Positions 1 to 6,419 of a stretch of 10,458 nt of DNA are shown piece by piece. The DNA is from Zygnema cylindricum. Taxonomy: Eukaryota; Streptophyta; Zygnematophyceae; Zygnematales; Zygnemataceae. Below the pieces are notes generated by a model. The model worked only from the letters and a program-made list of their open reading frames with translations. It did no database searches and was not told the origin of the DNA. The DNA is taken from positions 1-10,458 of the forward strand of contig JBBHKE010000922.1 of NCBI GenBank assembly GCA_037447655.1, in the 5' to 3' direction. Each line of letters begins with the position of its first letter. Within the stretch, counting starts at the first letter, position 1. Position numbers and translations under genes: made by a program.

Positions 1-396
1 AGAGGTTCGCCTTTTGAAATATATGGCTTTAGATATTATATGCTGCACTTTGTTTTGTGAATATGGATAAGTTACATGGTTATTTGAGGTTAGATTGTTA
101 CACATGCGCATAATATGGGGTAGCATTATATAAGGTTCCCATACATTCCCCTACATTTAGACTGTACATCGCAATCCGTCGTCAGCTAACAGGTTAATTA
201 CGATGGAGAACAAAATTGTCCTGATGTTGACGGTTAATTGTTCAATTTTAGAATGAGCCATTAGTTAATTTATCAAAAAAACTAAATGGGTTACAGGATT
301 CCTTTTTTTAGGGTGTGTTTTTGTCGCTCTTTTTGTTTTTTTTGTTGTTTTTCAGTGTTGGTCATGCCACCCCTTTTGTACCCACAGACTCAGATG
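1..396. other. Non-coding, no gene recognised
   Basis: No credible reading frame is seen on either strand. The only notable point is a T-rich tract at about 300-351 ending in TTTTTCAG (347-354). It looks like a plant 3' splice site on the plus strand, but no coding exon follows it. Confidence 0.4.
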
Positions 397-744
397 GTTT
401 ACCATCGTGCTTTTTAATTTATTCTGCTTTTCTTTCTAAAACTATAACTTATTTTAATTAGTCTAAATTCTTTGAACAAGTTAGAACGCAAAACATTAGA
501 CCAGTTGGTTATCGGAACCTCATCCTCGAAACTTCTAAGATTTGACATACTGGATTTTATGGGTTTCAAACAAAATTTGTTCTGCTAAAGGAAGCCTAGA
601 GCCAGTTAATGGTGGGGCAAATCCCTGCGAAATATTTACCAGCATGTTAGAGAAAATTTGTTGTTATGCACTATCTTTGGCTTTGAAAATAACATACTAC
701 TAATATATATAATGCTGACTTTATTAAAAAGTGCGATGGTAAAC
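397..744. mobile_element. Possible non-autonomous inverted-repeat element
   Basis: Bases 397-418 and the reverse complement of 723-744 match at 20 of 22 positions (GTTTACCATCG, two differing bases, then CTTTTTAAT). A weaker ACTC-type match continues outward and a TTTAAT/AGC-type match continues inward. The ~348 bp span has no coding capacity, which fits a MITE-like or foldback element. No clear target-site duplication is seen, so the true ends and superfamily are unknown. Confidence 0.4.
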
Positions 745-1487
745 TATGGAGTACATGGAAACAAAAGGAGGTAGCAATGCTAAAACTGAAAAACTACAGG
801 CGGGGGGGAAAAACAAAAAAGTTCAAGCAAGGCAAAAGTAACGAAAATACAAAAAGATGGTACATAAACCGTAACCACCCAAGGAAGCAAAATAAAACAC
901 CAAACGAAATCAGCTAAGGAAAGTTCCAAAATGACTTAACCAAACCCCAACAAATAGAGTGCATAATACATAGCGTGCAAATCTTCTCCACGTGCTTTGA
1001 AACCCTGTTGTTGATACATGATAATTGCACAACTAACGACCATGCTGTATTTGGTGAGTAATCCTAACATTTGTAAGCTTGAGGTGGATGGCAAATGTGA
1101 CACTGTCTACTACCTAAGCCACATATGCTTTAGACCGTGTCTGTTTTGGGCTACATTTTTTATTTCAATGCTTTTGTAATATTCTTACATGTAAACCAAA
1201 GTCTTAACTTTTTGAAAGACTTTACACAATGGTAAAACATCTTAGAACATGGGAACTGCAAATGAGCGTCTAAAACAAAACTGACACTTGAAATGGCTGA
1301 AGGAAATAAAGTGCAAACTATCACAAACAAGGGTAAGTTAACAATAAATCAAAAACAACCTAACCAAGTTCCAACCAATCTAAAAGCAACCCCTTCAATT
1401 CCCCAGACAAAGGGAACACAACAATCCATAAAAACAATACTAGCACGAAGGAGGATAGGAGTTTGCCCTCGCTGTAAAGCCACACAT
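745..1487. other. Non-coding AT-rich stretch
   Basis: A-rich on the plus strand, with no recognisable gene. The only longer frame (1293-1496, plus) is lysine/glutamine/threonine-rich and looks like a product of base composition. One isolated G-box core lies at 989-994. The stretch may include the 3' flank of the decayed minus-strand element that follows. Confidence 0.4.
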
Positions 1488-2020
1488 TCAGGCTGAAAAT
1501 AGAAAGATGTGAGAACTAAAGCGAGGACTCCCAGGACCCGTCCTCTCGAAAGAATGTCGATCACGGGGAGAAAGGATCTCCTCCAAAGCAACTCCCAAAC
1601 GACCAAATATCTCAACTGCCGTCATAATAAAGTCACGAATAGCATCGCAGTGTATATAATCACGGTCCTTACTAGAAGCGTCACGAGCACCCACTCGAAC
1701 ATGTTGAGCCTCGTGACCAGCGACTATAACCGAGGTAGGGTTTCCCAAAACAATGTCAAAAAAATTACGGCAGGCACCATTGAGGAAGTCAATATCAATC
1801 TGCCGCGAAGTAACAATGTATGAAACCTCCCGGCGAATAGAATACTTCCCCACAAAAGCAATACTCGAAATACTGTCGCAAATAGTGTCGTGTGCCTAAT
1901 CAACTCTTTCCCCCATGGGAGCAACGAGGAAATGGACGTCATCACGATGAAAGACAGGGTCGCACGAGCAGATGAGACATATTCTCATTCTTGGGTTGAG
2001 GGATTTGCCACTGTGTGGGA
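1488..2020 (-). pseudogene. Decayed coding segment, probably transposon-derived
   Basis: The minus-strand frame is open from the copy A border (about 2020) to a stop at 1488, except for an in-frame TAG at 1896-1898. The peptide has balanced, protein-like composition, with stretches such as CRNFFDIVLGNPTSVIVAG and RDFIMTAVEIFGRLGVALEE. The pattern of an aromatic/acidic stretch followed by 'E-x-FGRLG' near the end recalls the C-terminal part of retroelement or hypothetical proteins common in eukaryotic genomes, but I cannot name a family. There is no usable ATG before the open part: the 121-residue piece after the TAG (starting at 1853) opens on GTG. The 5' side is cut by inverted-repeat copy A. 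Codon-like structure with a stop and no start argues for a dead fragment. An alternative is an exon of an unrecognised gene with a chance stop. Confidence 0.35.
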
Positions 2021-2029
2021 AGTACACCG

Positions 2030-2233
2030 TGTACCGCTATTGGTGTTAATGCTTTTTCCGCCACTTTCACCTTTTCTTGCTGCACACTTAGTGATTGTTC
2101 ATCCAACGGTTGCGATCGAAATGTAAGGTTCTCACCTTCCGATTGGTGAGTCTCAGAACGGAAATTAGGCAAGTGTGCTCAGAGGAAAGATGAGTTAAGT
2201 GGCCAAAAACTTGTCTACTCTAATAGTGGTACA
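2030..2233. mobile_element. MITE-like inverted-repeat element, copy A
   Basis: The ends are inverted repeats: TGTACCGCTATT at 2030-2041 against TGTACCACTATT read inward from 2233. Similarity continues through TTTTT-GCCACTT and CACACTT for about 70 bp per arm with gaps. A looser ACAC-rich match extends the ends to about 2022 and 2241. The centre holds AAGGTTCTCACCTTCC. There is no coding capacity. The element matches copy B (6420-6638) over its whole length in reverse orientation, which supports a mobile family. No target-site duplication is obvious. Confidence 0.6.
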
Positions 2234-2249
2234 GCGTGTTCTATCGTTG

Positions 2250-2390
2250 ACATGGGAGGAGGGTAGGGAAGGTTTGTGCCGTTGCTGCCAACGGGGGAGG
2301 GGGCGGGAAGATTTTTTACCGATTTTTCGGGAGGGAGGAGGAGACGTCTCTACCAACTTTCGGGGTGTGGGGGGTGTTCTCCAAAACCTT
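2250..2390 (+). other. G-rich patch
   Basis: Several runs of three or more G lie close together on the plus strand (around 2254-2268, 2294-2309, 2329-2340 and 2361-2376). They could form G-quadruplexes with uneven loops. No gene is recognised; the 83-residue frame across it follows from the base composition. Confidence 0.4.
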
Positions 2391-2572
2391 CGAGAACCAT
2401 TTGCTGCACATTTTAGTAGGTTTTTGACTCCCAGCATGAGACTACATTAAAGTTCATTCGGGGAAATGTTTTTTTGAGGTGAAAAAGGTTCGTTATCTCG
2501 GATATAAGGTCACTCAAAGGATGTTGGGATCCCGGATGGTGAAGGTGGAGGCCGTGGATGCCCTATCCATTT

Positions 2573-2712
2573 GCTGTCGCGTAGTGGGCGAGGAGTTAGA
2601 TCCGAAGGTAAAACATTTCGATAGAAAGAAGTATTATCCCATAGTGGGGAGGAGTTATATCTGAAGGTAAAAAATTGCCATGGGAAGAAGGTGCTGTCGC
2701 GTAGTAGTGTGA
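2573..2712. repeat. 60 bp tandem repeat, two copies and a partial third
   Basis: Bases starting at 2581, 2641 and 2701 realign at exactly 60 bp. GTAGTGGGCGAGGAGTTAGA is matched by ATAGTGGGGAGGAGTTATAT, and both copies share GAAGGTAAAA. GCTGTCGCGTAGT occurs at 2573 and again 120 bp later at 2693. The array lies about 100 bp beyond the XRCC3 stop codon. The short frames across it (2479-2664 plus, 2510-2758 minus) are repeat-driven. Confidence 0.65.
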
Positions 2713-2811
2713 AAGATAATATATTGCCACCATCTAGTTTTCCAATATAAGCTTCCAAAACTTCAAATTGTTGACAACAATATTACTTATACAAATACAG
2801 TTTAGCTCTGG
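2700..2811 (-). other. Putative XRCC3 3' flank or 3' UTR
   Basis: AT-rich sequence after the minus-strand stop. It contains a 15 bp palindrome, ATTGTTG-A-CAACAAT, at 2767-2781, and a TGTATTTGTATAAGTAAT-like U-rich stretch just after the stop that could serve as a weak plant polyadenylation signal. No canonical AATAAA is seen. Confidence 0.3.
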
Positions 2812-3858
2812 TCAAATTTTCAAAGCCTTTATTCCGCGTCGATCAACAACGTAATCACAAAACGATGGACCAACTTGTGGTGAAAAAATTACTTGCATTC
2901 TTCTTCGACGAATCATGCACTTCTCCTTAGTTGCCTCATCCTCCGGCTGTATAGTTTTGCTAATCTGACTAAACGCTATAAAATCCGGGAGCCTGGAAAC
3001 CAGAAGCCTAGTATTCACACAGTTAGCCCAGCCAAGCCCTAAAGCCGGAATAAAATGACCTTGACCTCCATTCATACAAAATTTCACTCCCGTTAATTCA
3101 CATTCCTTGTTCTCCATAGAATCCGTAACTTGGTTGGTAATCACAACTGCCAATCCGTAGTTTTCAGCGTACCGTTTCAGGGAACTAGCAACCCTAAACA
3201 GAACTTCATTTCGACGAGTTAAGTCTGTCAAATTGTTGTCAAATTCCGTTCGAAATAGACCTGCGATAGAGTCGATTATTAAAAGTTTCACAGGAAATGG
3301 TCGCCTCAACTGACGCAACTGTAAAGGTAATCGCCATTCAAGATATGCCTGGAGTTCCTCAATAGTATTGCAGTCTTCTAAAAGAACGTTCTCACAAGGA
3401 TCGATTTCGATAACTTCGGAGGACTTGATATCAGTATTGCCTACATTACCAGAAGTACTCGATTCTGCCCCGGATGCTCTGACATTGACCCTCGGCTTGT
3501 AGAATTGTGAAAGCTCCTGAAGTCTTTGATAAGGAAACCGGCCTTCCGTATAGATATAAAGGGCACTTCCTGAGAGTCCTCCCTCGGAAACAGGAAGTTG
3601 AACCGTTAAAGAAAGCTGCAAACAAAGTTGAGTTTTTCCAGCTCCACTTTCTCCAGCAATCTCAGTCAAAATCTTTGTACAAACTCCTCCCTTTAACAGA
3701 GAATCCAGCGTCGAACAACCAAAAGTGCATTTTCTAGCAATATTTCGATGAGTTAAAATTCTTGGGAATATTTTTCTGGGACCAGTGGCGCGATTTTCAA
3801 GTGGAAATAAAGGAGCTGGAAGTTGGGGATTTGAAAGGGAAGCATCATCTAGAGACAT
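2812..3858 (-). CDS. XRCC3: DNA repair protein XRCC3 homologue (RAD51 paralogue)
   Basis: A 348-residue RecA-fold ATPase. XRCC3 proteins pair with RAD51C and act in homologous recombination, meiotic repair and Holliday-junction processing in the nucleus. Walker A GESGAGKT is at residues 69-76, Walker B KLLIID at 191-196, and the TNQVT motif at 241-245. The stretch PALGLGWANCVNTRLLVSR (271-289) and the MQVIFSPQVGPSFCDYVV tail (321-338) are XRCC3-like and set it apart from RAD51 or DMC1. The length is close to animal XRCC3 and longer than the roughly 300 residues usual in flowering plants. The excess is an N-terminal extension (about 1-40) and a Ser/Gly/acidic insert (about 127-155). The start is the only usable Met: an in-frame TGA lies two codons upstream and the next Met is far inside the domain. 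The frame has no introns, unusual for a plant XRCC3 and suggestive of an ancient retrocopy or intron loss. No frameshift or missing ATPase residue is seen, so it is probably functional. Confidence 0.93.
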   Translation of the reverse strand: MSLDDASLSNPQLPAPLFPLENRATGPRKIFPRILTHRNIARKCTFGCSTLDSLLKGGVCTKILTEIAGESGAGKTQLCLQLSLTVQLPVSEGGLSGSALYIYTEGRFPYQRLQELSQFYKPRVNVRASGAESSTSGNVGNTDIKSSEVIEIDPCENVLLEDCNTIEELQAYLEWRLPLQLRQLRRPFPVKLLIIDSIAGLFRTEFDNNLTDLTRRNEVLFRVASSLKRYAENYGLAVVITNQVTDSMENKECELTGVKFCMNGGQGHFIPALGLGWANCVNTRLLVSRLPDFIAFSQISKTIQPEDEATKEKCMIRRRRMQVIFSPQVGPSFCDYVVDRRGIKALKI

Positions 3859-3865
3859 TGGTCAT

Positions 3866-4036
3866 CGAAAAACCTAAAATCTGTACACAAAAAATGGCGA
3901 GAATAGAGAAAAGCAAGAAGAATGGAAAAGGAAGTCGGTTAAGAATGGGAGCAACAAAGAAAAATAGAAGGAAGATGTGTAAGAATGGAAAGGGAAGAGT
4001 GGAAAGAACAGAGAACAGAAAAAATATATATATGCA
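3866..4036 (-). promoter_or_regulatory. Putative XRCC3 leader, pyrimidine patch and TATA-like box
   Basis: Read on the minus strand, a TATATATA-type box (4025-4032) lies about 165 bp upstream of the XRCC3 ATG. It is followed by ~130 bp that is almost all pyrimidine, as in plant Y-patch promoters and leaders. The tract ends in TTTTTTGTGTACAG (AG at 3881-3882), which is also a good 3' splice acceptor, so the leader could contain a spliced 5' UTR intron. An out-of-frame ATG at 3863-3865 opens a six-codon upstream frame that overlaps the XRCC3 start. Confidence 0.4.
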
Positions 4037-4040
4037 TATA

Positions 4041-4280
4041 TGTATTCTAATAAATGGAAGTGCAATGGAAAATCATCGCAAACTGTCAGAAATGTGTCAT
4101 CACATTATATTCAAACTTACCTTCGCCTTTGTAAATCAGAGGAAAAATTTACCCCCAAAGAATCTTGTCAAACTAGTTGGTTTCTTTGAAGGAAGCAGTA
4201 ACTTTCACTCTTGTAATTTATGTTACTTTCTAGAAAATAGTGAAATTACTGCTATGAATTTCTACATTAAAGTATTGGAA
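4041..4280. other. Non-coding spacer
   Basis: No gene, repeat or RNA is recognised here. A long plus-strand frame runs through it only because the neighbouring GA array lacks stop codons. Confidence 0.4.
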
Positions 4281-4483
4281 GTTGGGGGAGGGAGAGGGGG
4301 AGAGGGGAGACAGGGAGAGGAAAAGGGTGGAGGAGAGGAGAGGGAAGGGGAGGGGGAGGAGGGGGAGAGGGGGAGAGGGGGAGAGGGGGAGAGGGGGAGA
4401 GAGGGAGAGGGGGAGAGGGGGAGAGGGGGAGAGGGGGAGAGGGGGAGAAGGGGAGAGGGGGAGAGGGGGAGAGGGGAAGAGGG
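4281..4483 (+). repeat. GGGGGAGA minisatellite, polypurine
   Basis: About 200 bp of pure or nearly pure purine on the plus strand. From about 4350 to 4478 it is a nearly perfect 8 bp GGGGGAGA array of about 15 units with a few variants; its left part is less regular. It satisfies a G-quadruplex pattern many times over (runs of five G with three-base loops) and is a polypurine mirror repeat able to form triplex DNA. The 'GERGRGG' and 'PLPLSPS' frames across it are repeat translations, not proteins. It sits 420-630 bp upstream of the XRCC3 start, with G on the strand that is template for XRCC3. Confidence 0.9.
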
Positions 4484-4499
4484 TTTCCAAATCTATCTA

Positions 4500-5020
4500 T
4501 AATATCTCAAACCCAATTCTTTTTTATATTGTCTCCATATTTTTCAGGGTGTTACTTCATACTCAAAATCTCGAGGTTTCCTCTAAAGTTTCTCCTAATT
4601 TCTTCAAAATTTCTCCGAACTTTTCTTAAGTTACCAATTTTGCTCTACATTTACTCAGGTTTCTCAAACTTTCTCTTAGAGTTCCCCACCGTTCCCGAAA
4701 AAATTCTCAGAAATTTCCGGAATTTCCCAAGTTTCCCTTCAATGCCCCCAAAATTTCCTCAAGAATTTCCCAAAATTTCACTAAATTTCTTAAGTTTCCC
4801 CAAAATCTCCTCGATCTCCCAAATCCGACCCTTGTGCGACTGTCTCCATGTCGTTTAGGGTGTGCCTTAAAATTTCTTTATTTATAAATTTCTTTCATTA
4901 TTCATAAATTTCCCAAACATTACTTCCGAGTTCTCCTAATTTCTCTTAATTTCCTATAAATGTCCACAATGTTACCCAATATTTCTCAAAACATCTCCAA
5001 ATTTCCCCCATATTTTTCCA
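4500..5020. repeat. Degenerate C/T-rich AAATTTC-type satellite
   Basis: The plus strand repeats loosely spaced variants of AAATTTC(T/C)C, AATTTCCC and AGTTTCTC at about 10-14 bp intervals for 500 bp. Larger units also recur: GTCTCCAT followed by T-rich sequence and AGGGTGT is at 4531 and again 311 bp later at 4842, and CCATATTTTTC-AGGG at 4535 recurs at about 5008. This is an old, diverged minisatellite with no coding potential. Confidence 0.6.
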
Positions 5021-5178
5021 GGGAAAGAGGGAGAGGGAGAGGGACAGGGAGAAGTAGAGAGAGAGAGTGGGGAGAAAGAGAAAGATAAGGGGGAGGAGGG
5101 AGAGATAGGGAGTGAATGGAGTGCAAAAGAAAAAGGCGAGGTAGAGAGATGGAGAGATAGAGTGAGAGAGAAGGGGTT
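5021..5178 (+). repeat. Second GA-rich tract
   Basis: Purine-rich on the plus strand (GGGAGAGGGAGAGGGA, GAGAGAGAGTGGGG, GGGGGAGGAGGGAGAGATAG), less regular than the array at 4281-4483. The two tracts flank the C/T-rich satellite and have the same purine-strand orientation. Confidence 0.75.
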
Positions 5179-5183
5179 GACTG

Positions 5184-5469
5184 TAACCCTAATATACAGT
5201 TGTGCCACAAAACTAACCCTAAACCTCGTCTAACCCTAATCCGAACCTTTTGCTAAAACCTCACCTACACCTAGAAATTAACCTAATCTTAAACCTCGCC
5301 TATCCCCCGACCAAACCCTAATTCTAAACATAACCTAACCCTAATCGCAAACCCTATATCAACTGGAAACTCCATTTCTCATTAAGGGCTTTTCAGGGTT
5401 TTTGGAGTTATTTAGGGGTTTTAGGATTGTTTAGGGTTTTTTAGGGTTTTTAGGGTTTTAACCCTAAAA
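5184..5469. repeat. Interstitial telomere repeats in inverted arrangement
   Basis: Degenerate CCCTAAA-type copies run in one direction at 5184-5353 (exact CCCTAA at 5187, 5217, 5234, 5316 and 5339). TTTAGGG-type copies run in the other direction at 5395-5457. The block ends in a perfect inverted repeat: TTTTAGGGTT (5448-5457), TT, AACCCTAAAA (5460-5469). One further TTTAGGGTTTAAAC lies at 5595-5608. The 7 bp plant telomere unit is clear, but the copies are diverged and interspersed, so this is an internal relic and not a chromosome end. Confidence 0.85.
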
Positions 5470-5501
5470 CTGATACTACTGTACACTCGGTTTACTCGGA
5501 T

Positions 5502-5547
5502 ACAGTCACAGTCACAGTTACAGTCACAGTCACGTCACGTCACGTCA
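5502..5547. repeat. CAGTCA and GTCAC microsatellites
   Basis: About five hexamer units of the ACAGTC/CAGTCA type (5502-5532, one substitution) pass directly into GTCAC units (5529-5547). The change of unit length happens through the shared GTCAC core. The pentamer part creates three ACGT cores in TCACGTCA context, a bZIP-type binding motif. Confidence 0.8.
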
Positions 5548-5642
5548 GAGTTAGACGCAATAAAAATCTCTTTGTTTTTGTCCAAATTCTGTCCTTTAGG
5601 GTTTAAACGTCATAACCTTATTGCTTAAATAACACCTCTTAC

Positions 5643-5695
5643 CTTCGTTTCAGCTTTGTCGCAAATTCGTCAACTAACTTGTTAATGTCCGCCAT
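5643..5695 (-). CDS. Possible first coding exon of a minus-strand gene (partial)
   Basis: Read on the minus strand, ATGGCG opens a 53-base segment encoding MADINKLVDEFATKLKRR, where the last Arg codon would be completed after splicing. It ends exactly at a strong donor, AAG|GTAAGAGG (GT at 5641-5642). The peptide is a plausible amphipathic helix. Its F-x-x-KLKRR pattern loosely recalls the N terminus of eIF2B regulatory subunits (beta in particular), but 18 residues cannot settle identity. The G-box cluster at 5730-6033 lies directly upstream, as a promoter would. No following exon is recognised downstream, where telomeric and simple repeats begin within about 100 bp. It may be a true exon with a long intron, a gene 5' end broken by repeat insertion, or chance. 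Confidence 0.3.
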
Positions 5696-5729
5696 GGATT
5701 CCCTTTTACAGCAACTAATGGAACCATGC

Positions 5730-6033
5730 CACGTGTCCTGCTTCCTTCTCTGTTCTCCTGTAGAAGCTCCATGGACTCCGATTCTCAAGTTTTCAAATTT
5801 TGATAGTAGCGCCACGTGTTACCTTTTCCTGCCTAGTTGCATTTGAGAGGCTGGCTTCCTGCCACGTGGCAAAGAAAATTCGAAGCCTTCATTCAACACA
5901 GAAAGTCACCTGCGACGTGACAGGTGAAGCTTTGTGCCACGTGGCAGTTTAAACATGAACAGTGATCGAACGACCAGGATTACTTCCATATTCCGCGAGG
6001 TTCGGAAACGCACGTGTGTATATTTGCCACGTG
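5730..6033. promoter_or_regulatory. Cluster of six G-boxes (CACGTG)
   Basis: CACGTG occurs at 5730-5735, 5813-5818, 5863-5868, 5938-5943, 6011-6016 and 6028-6033. Five of the six are preceded by GC (GCCACGTG), and two form the identical 12 bp palindrome TGCCACGTGGCA (5860-5871 and 5935-5946). Between them, TCACCTG (5906-5912) and CAGGTGA (5921-5927) form an inverted repeat around GACGTG. G-boxes bind plant bHLH and bZIP factors, so this looks like a light-, ABA- or stress-responsive promoter, most simply for a minus-strand gene starting near 5695. The regulated gene is an inference. Confidence 0.6.
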
Positions 6034-6039
6034 GGACCG

Positions 6040-6419
6040 CATCCTCAGGAAAAATCGTACTGTCATCGAATTGACGAATGTTTGATCGTACCAGAATCGA
6101 CATTAAATCAAGTGGAAGTCTTTATTGCAGACATTTCGATGGTAAAACCACTTTTCTACAAAAGGGGTAAAACTGAAAAAATAATTAGACTACAAAAGTC
6201 ACAAAAATGTAAGCTACGTCTAAAAGTTTAAAACAAACAAAACACCATTTAAAAAACAAAAATCCAAAATAAAATTTCTAAAGATGACCGCCAACAAAAA
6301 TAATAAACCCATAGTAGGAGTCAACTCAAAGCCCTTGTGGATTCTAAACAATGTTTATAGTGCTAATAATAATTGAGAAATAGTACTGGTCCTAGTTTCA
6401 CGAGTCATAGGGAGATCAA
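6040..6419. other. Non-coding stretch
   Basis: No gene or repeat is recognised. The 89-residue plus-strand frame at 5962-6231 runs through the G-box region and an A-rich tail and has no family features. Confidence 0.4.

Noticed and set aside
1293-1496. 67-residue plus-strand frame
   Set aside because: Its composition follows the A-rich DNA, it lacks family features, and it lies next to a better minus-strand coding relic.
1942-2172. 76-residue minus-strand frame with plausible composition
   Set aside because: Most of it lies within the inverted-repeat element copy A, which has no coding role in copy B.
3507-3737. 76-residue plus-strand frame
   Set aside because: Antisense shadow of the XRCC3 coding sequence over the Walker A region.
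3762-4629. Long frames on both strands encoding Gly/Glu/Arg-rich or Pro/Leu/Ser-rich peptides
   Set aside because: They are translations of the GGGGGAGA array, which has no stops in several frames. One also runs antisense over the XRCC3 start.
4281-5178. CRISPR-like or spaced repeat array
   Set aside because: The repeats are simple-sequence and contiguous without unique spacers, and the window is eukaryotic.
5184-5469. True chromosome end
   Set aside because: The telomere units are diverged, occur in both orientations, and are flanked by long unique sequence on both sides.
5685-5846. 53-codon plus-strand frame with an internal ATG in ideal context (GCCATGG) at 5694
   Set aside because: The second ATG lies in a CCATGG palindrome that also gives the minus-strand ATG. 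The peptide is cysteine-rich without a recognisable pattern and overlaps the G-box cluster; the minus-strand exon with a consensus donor is the better reading.
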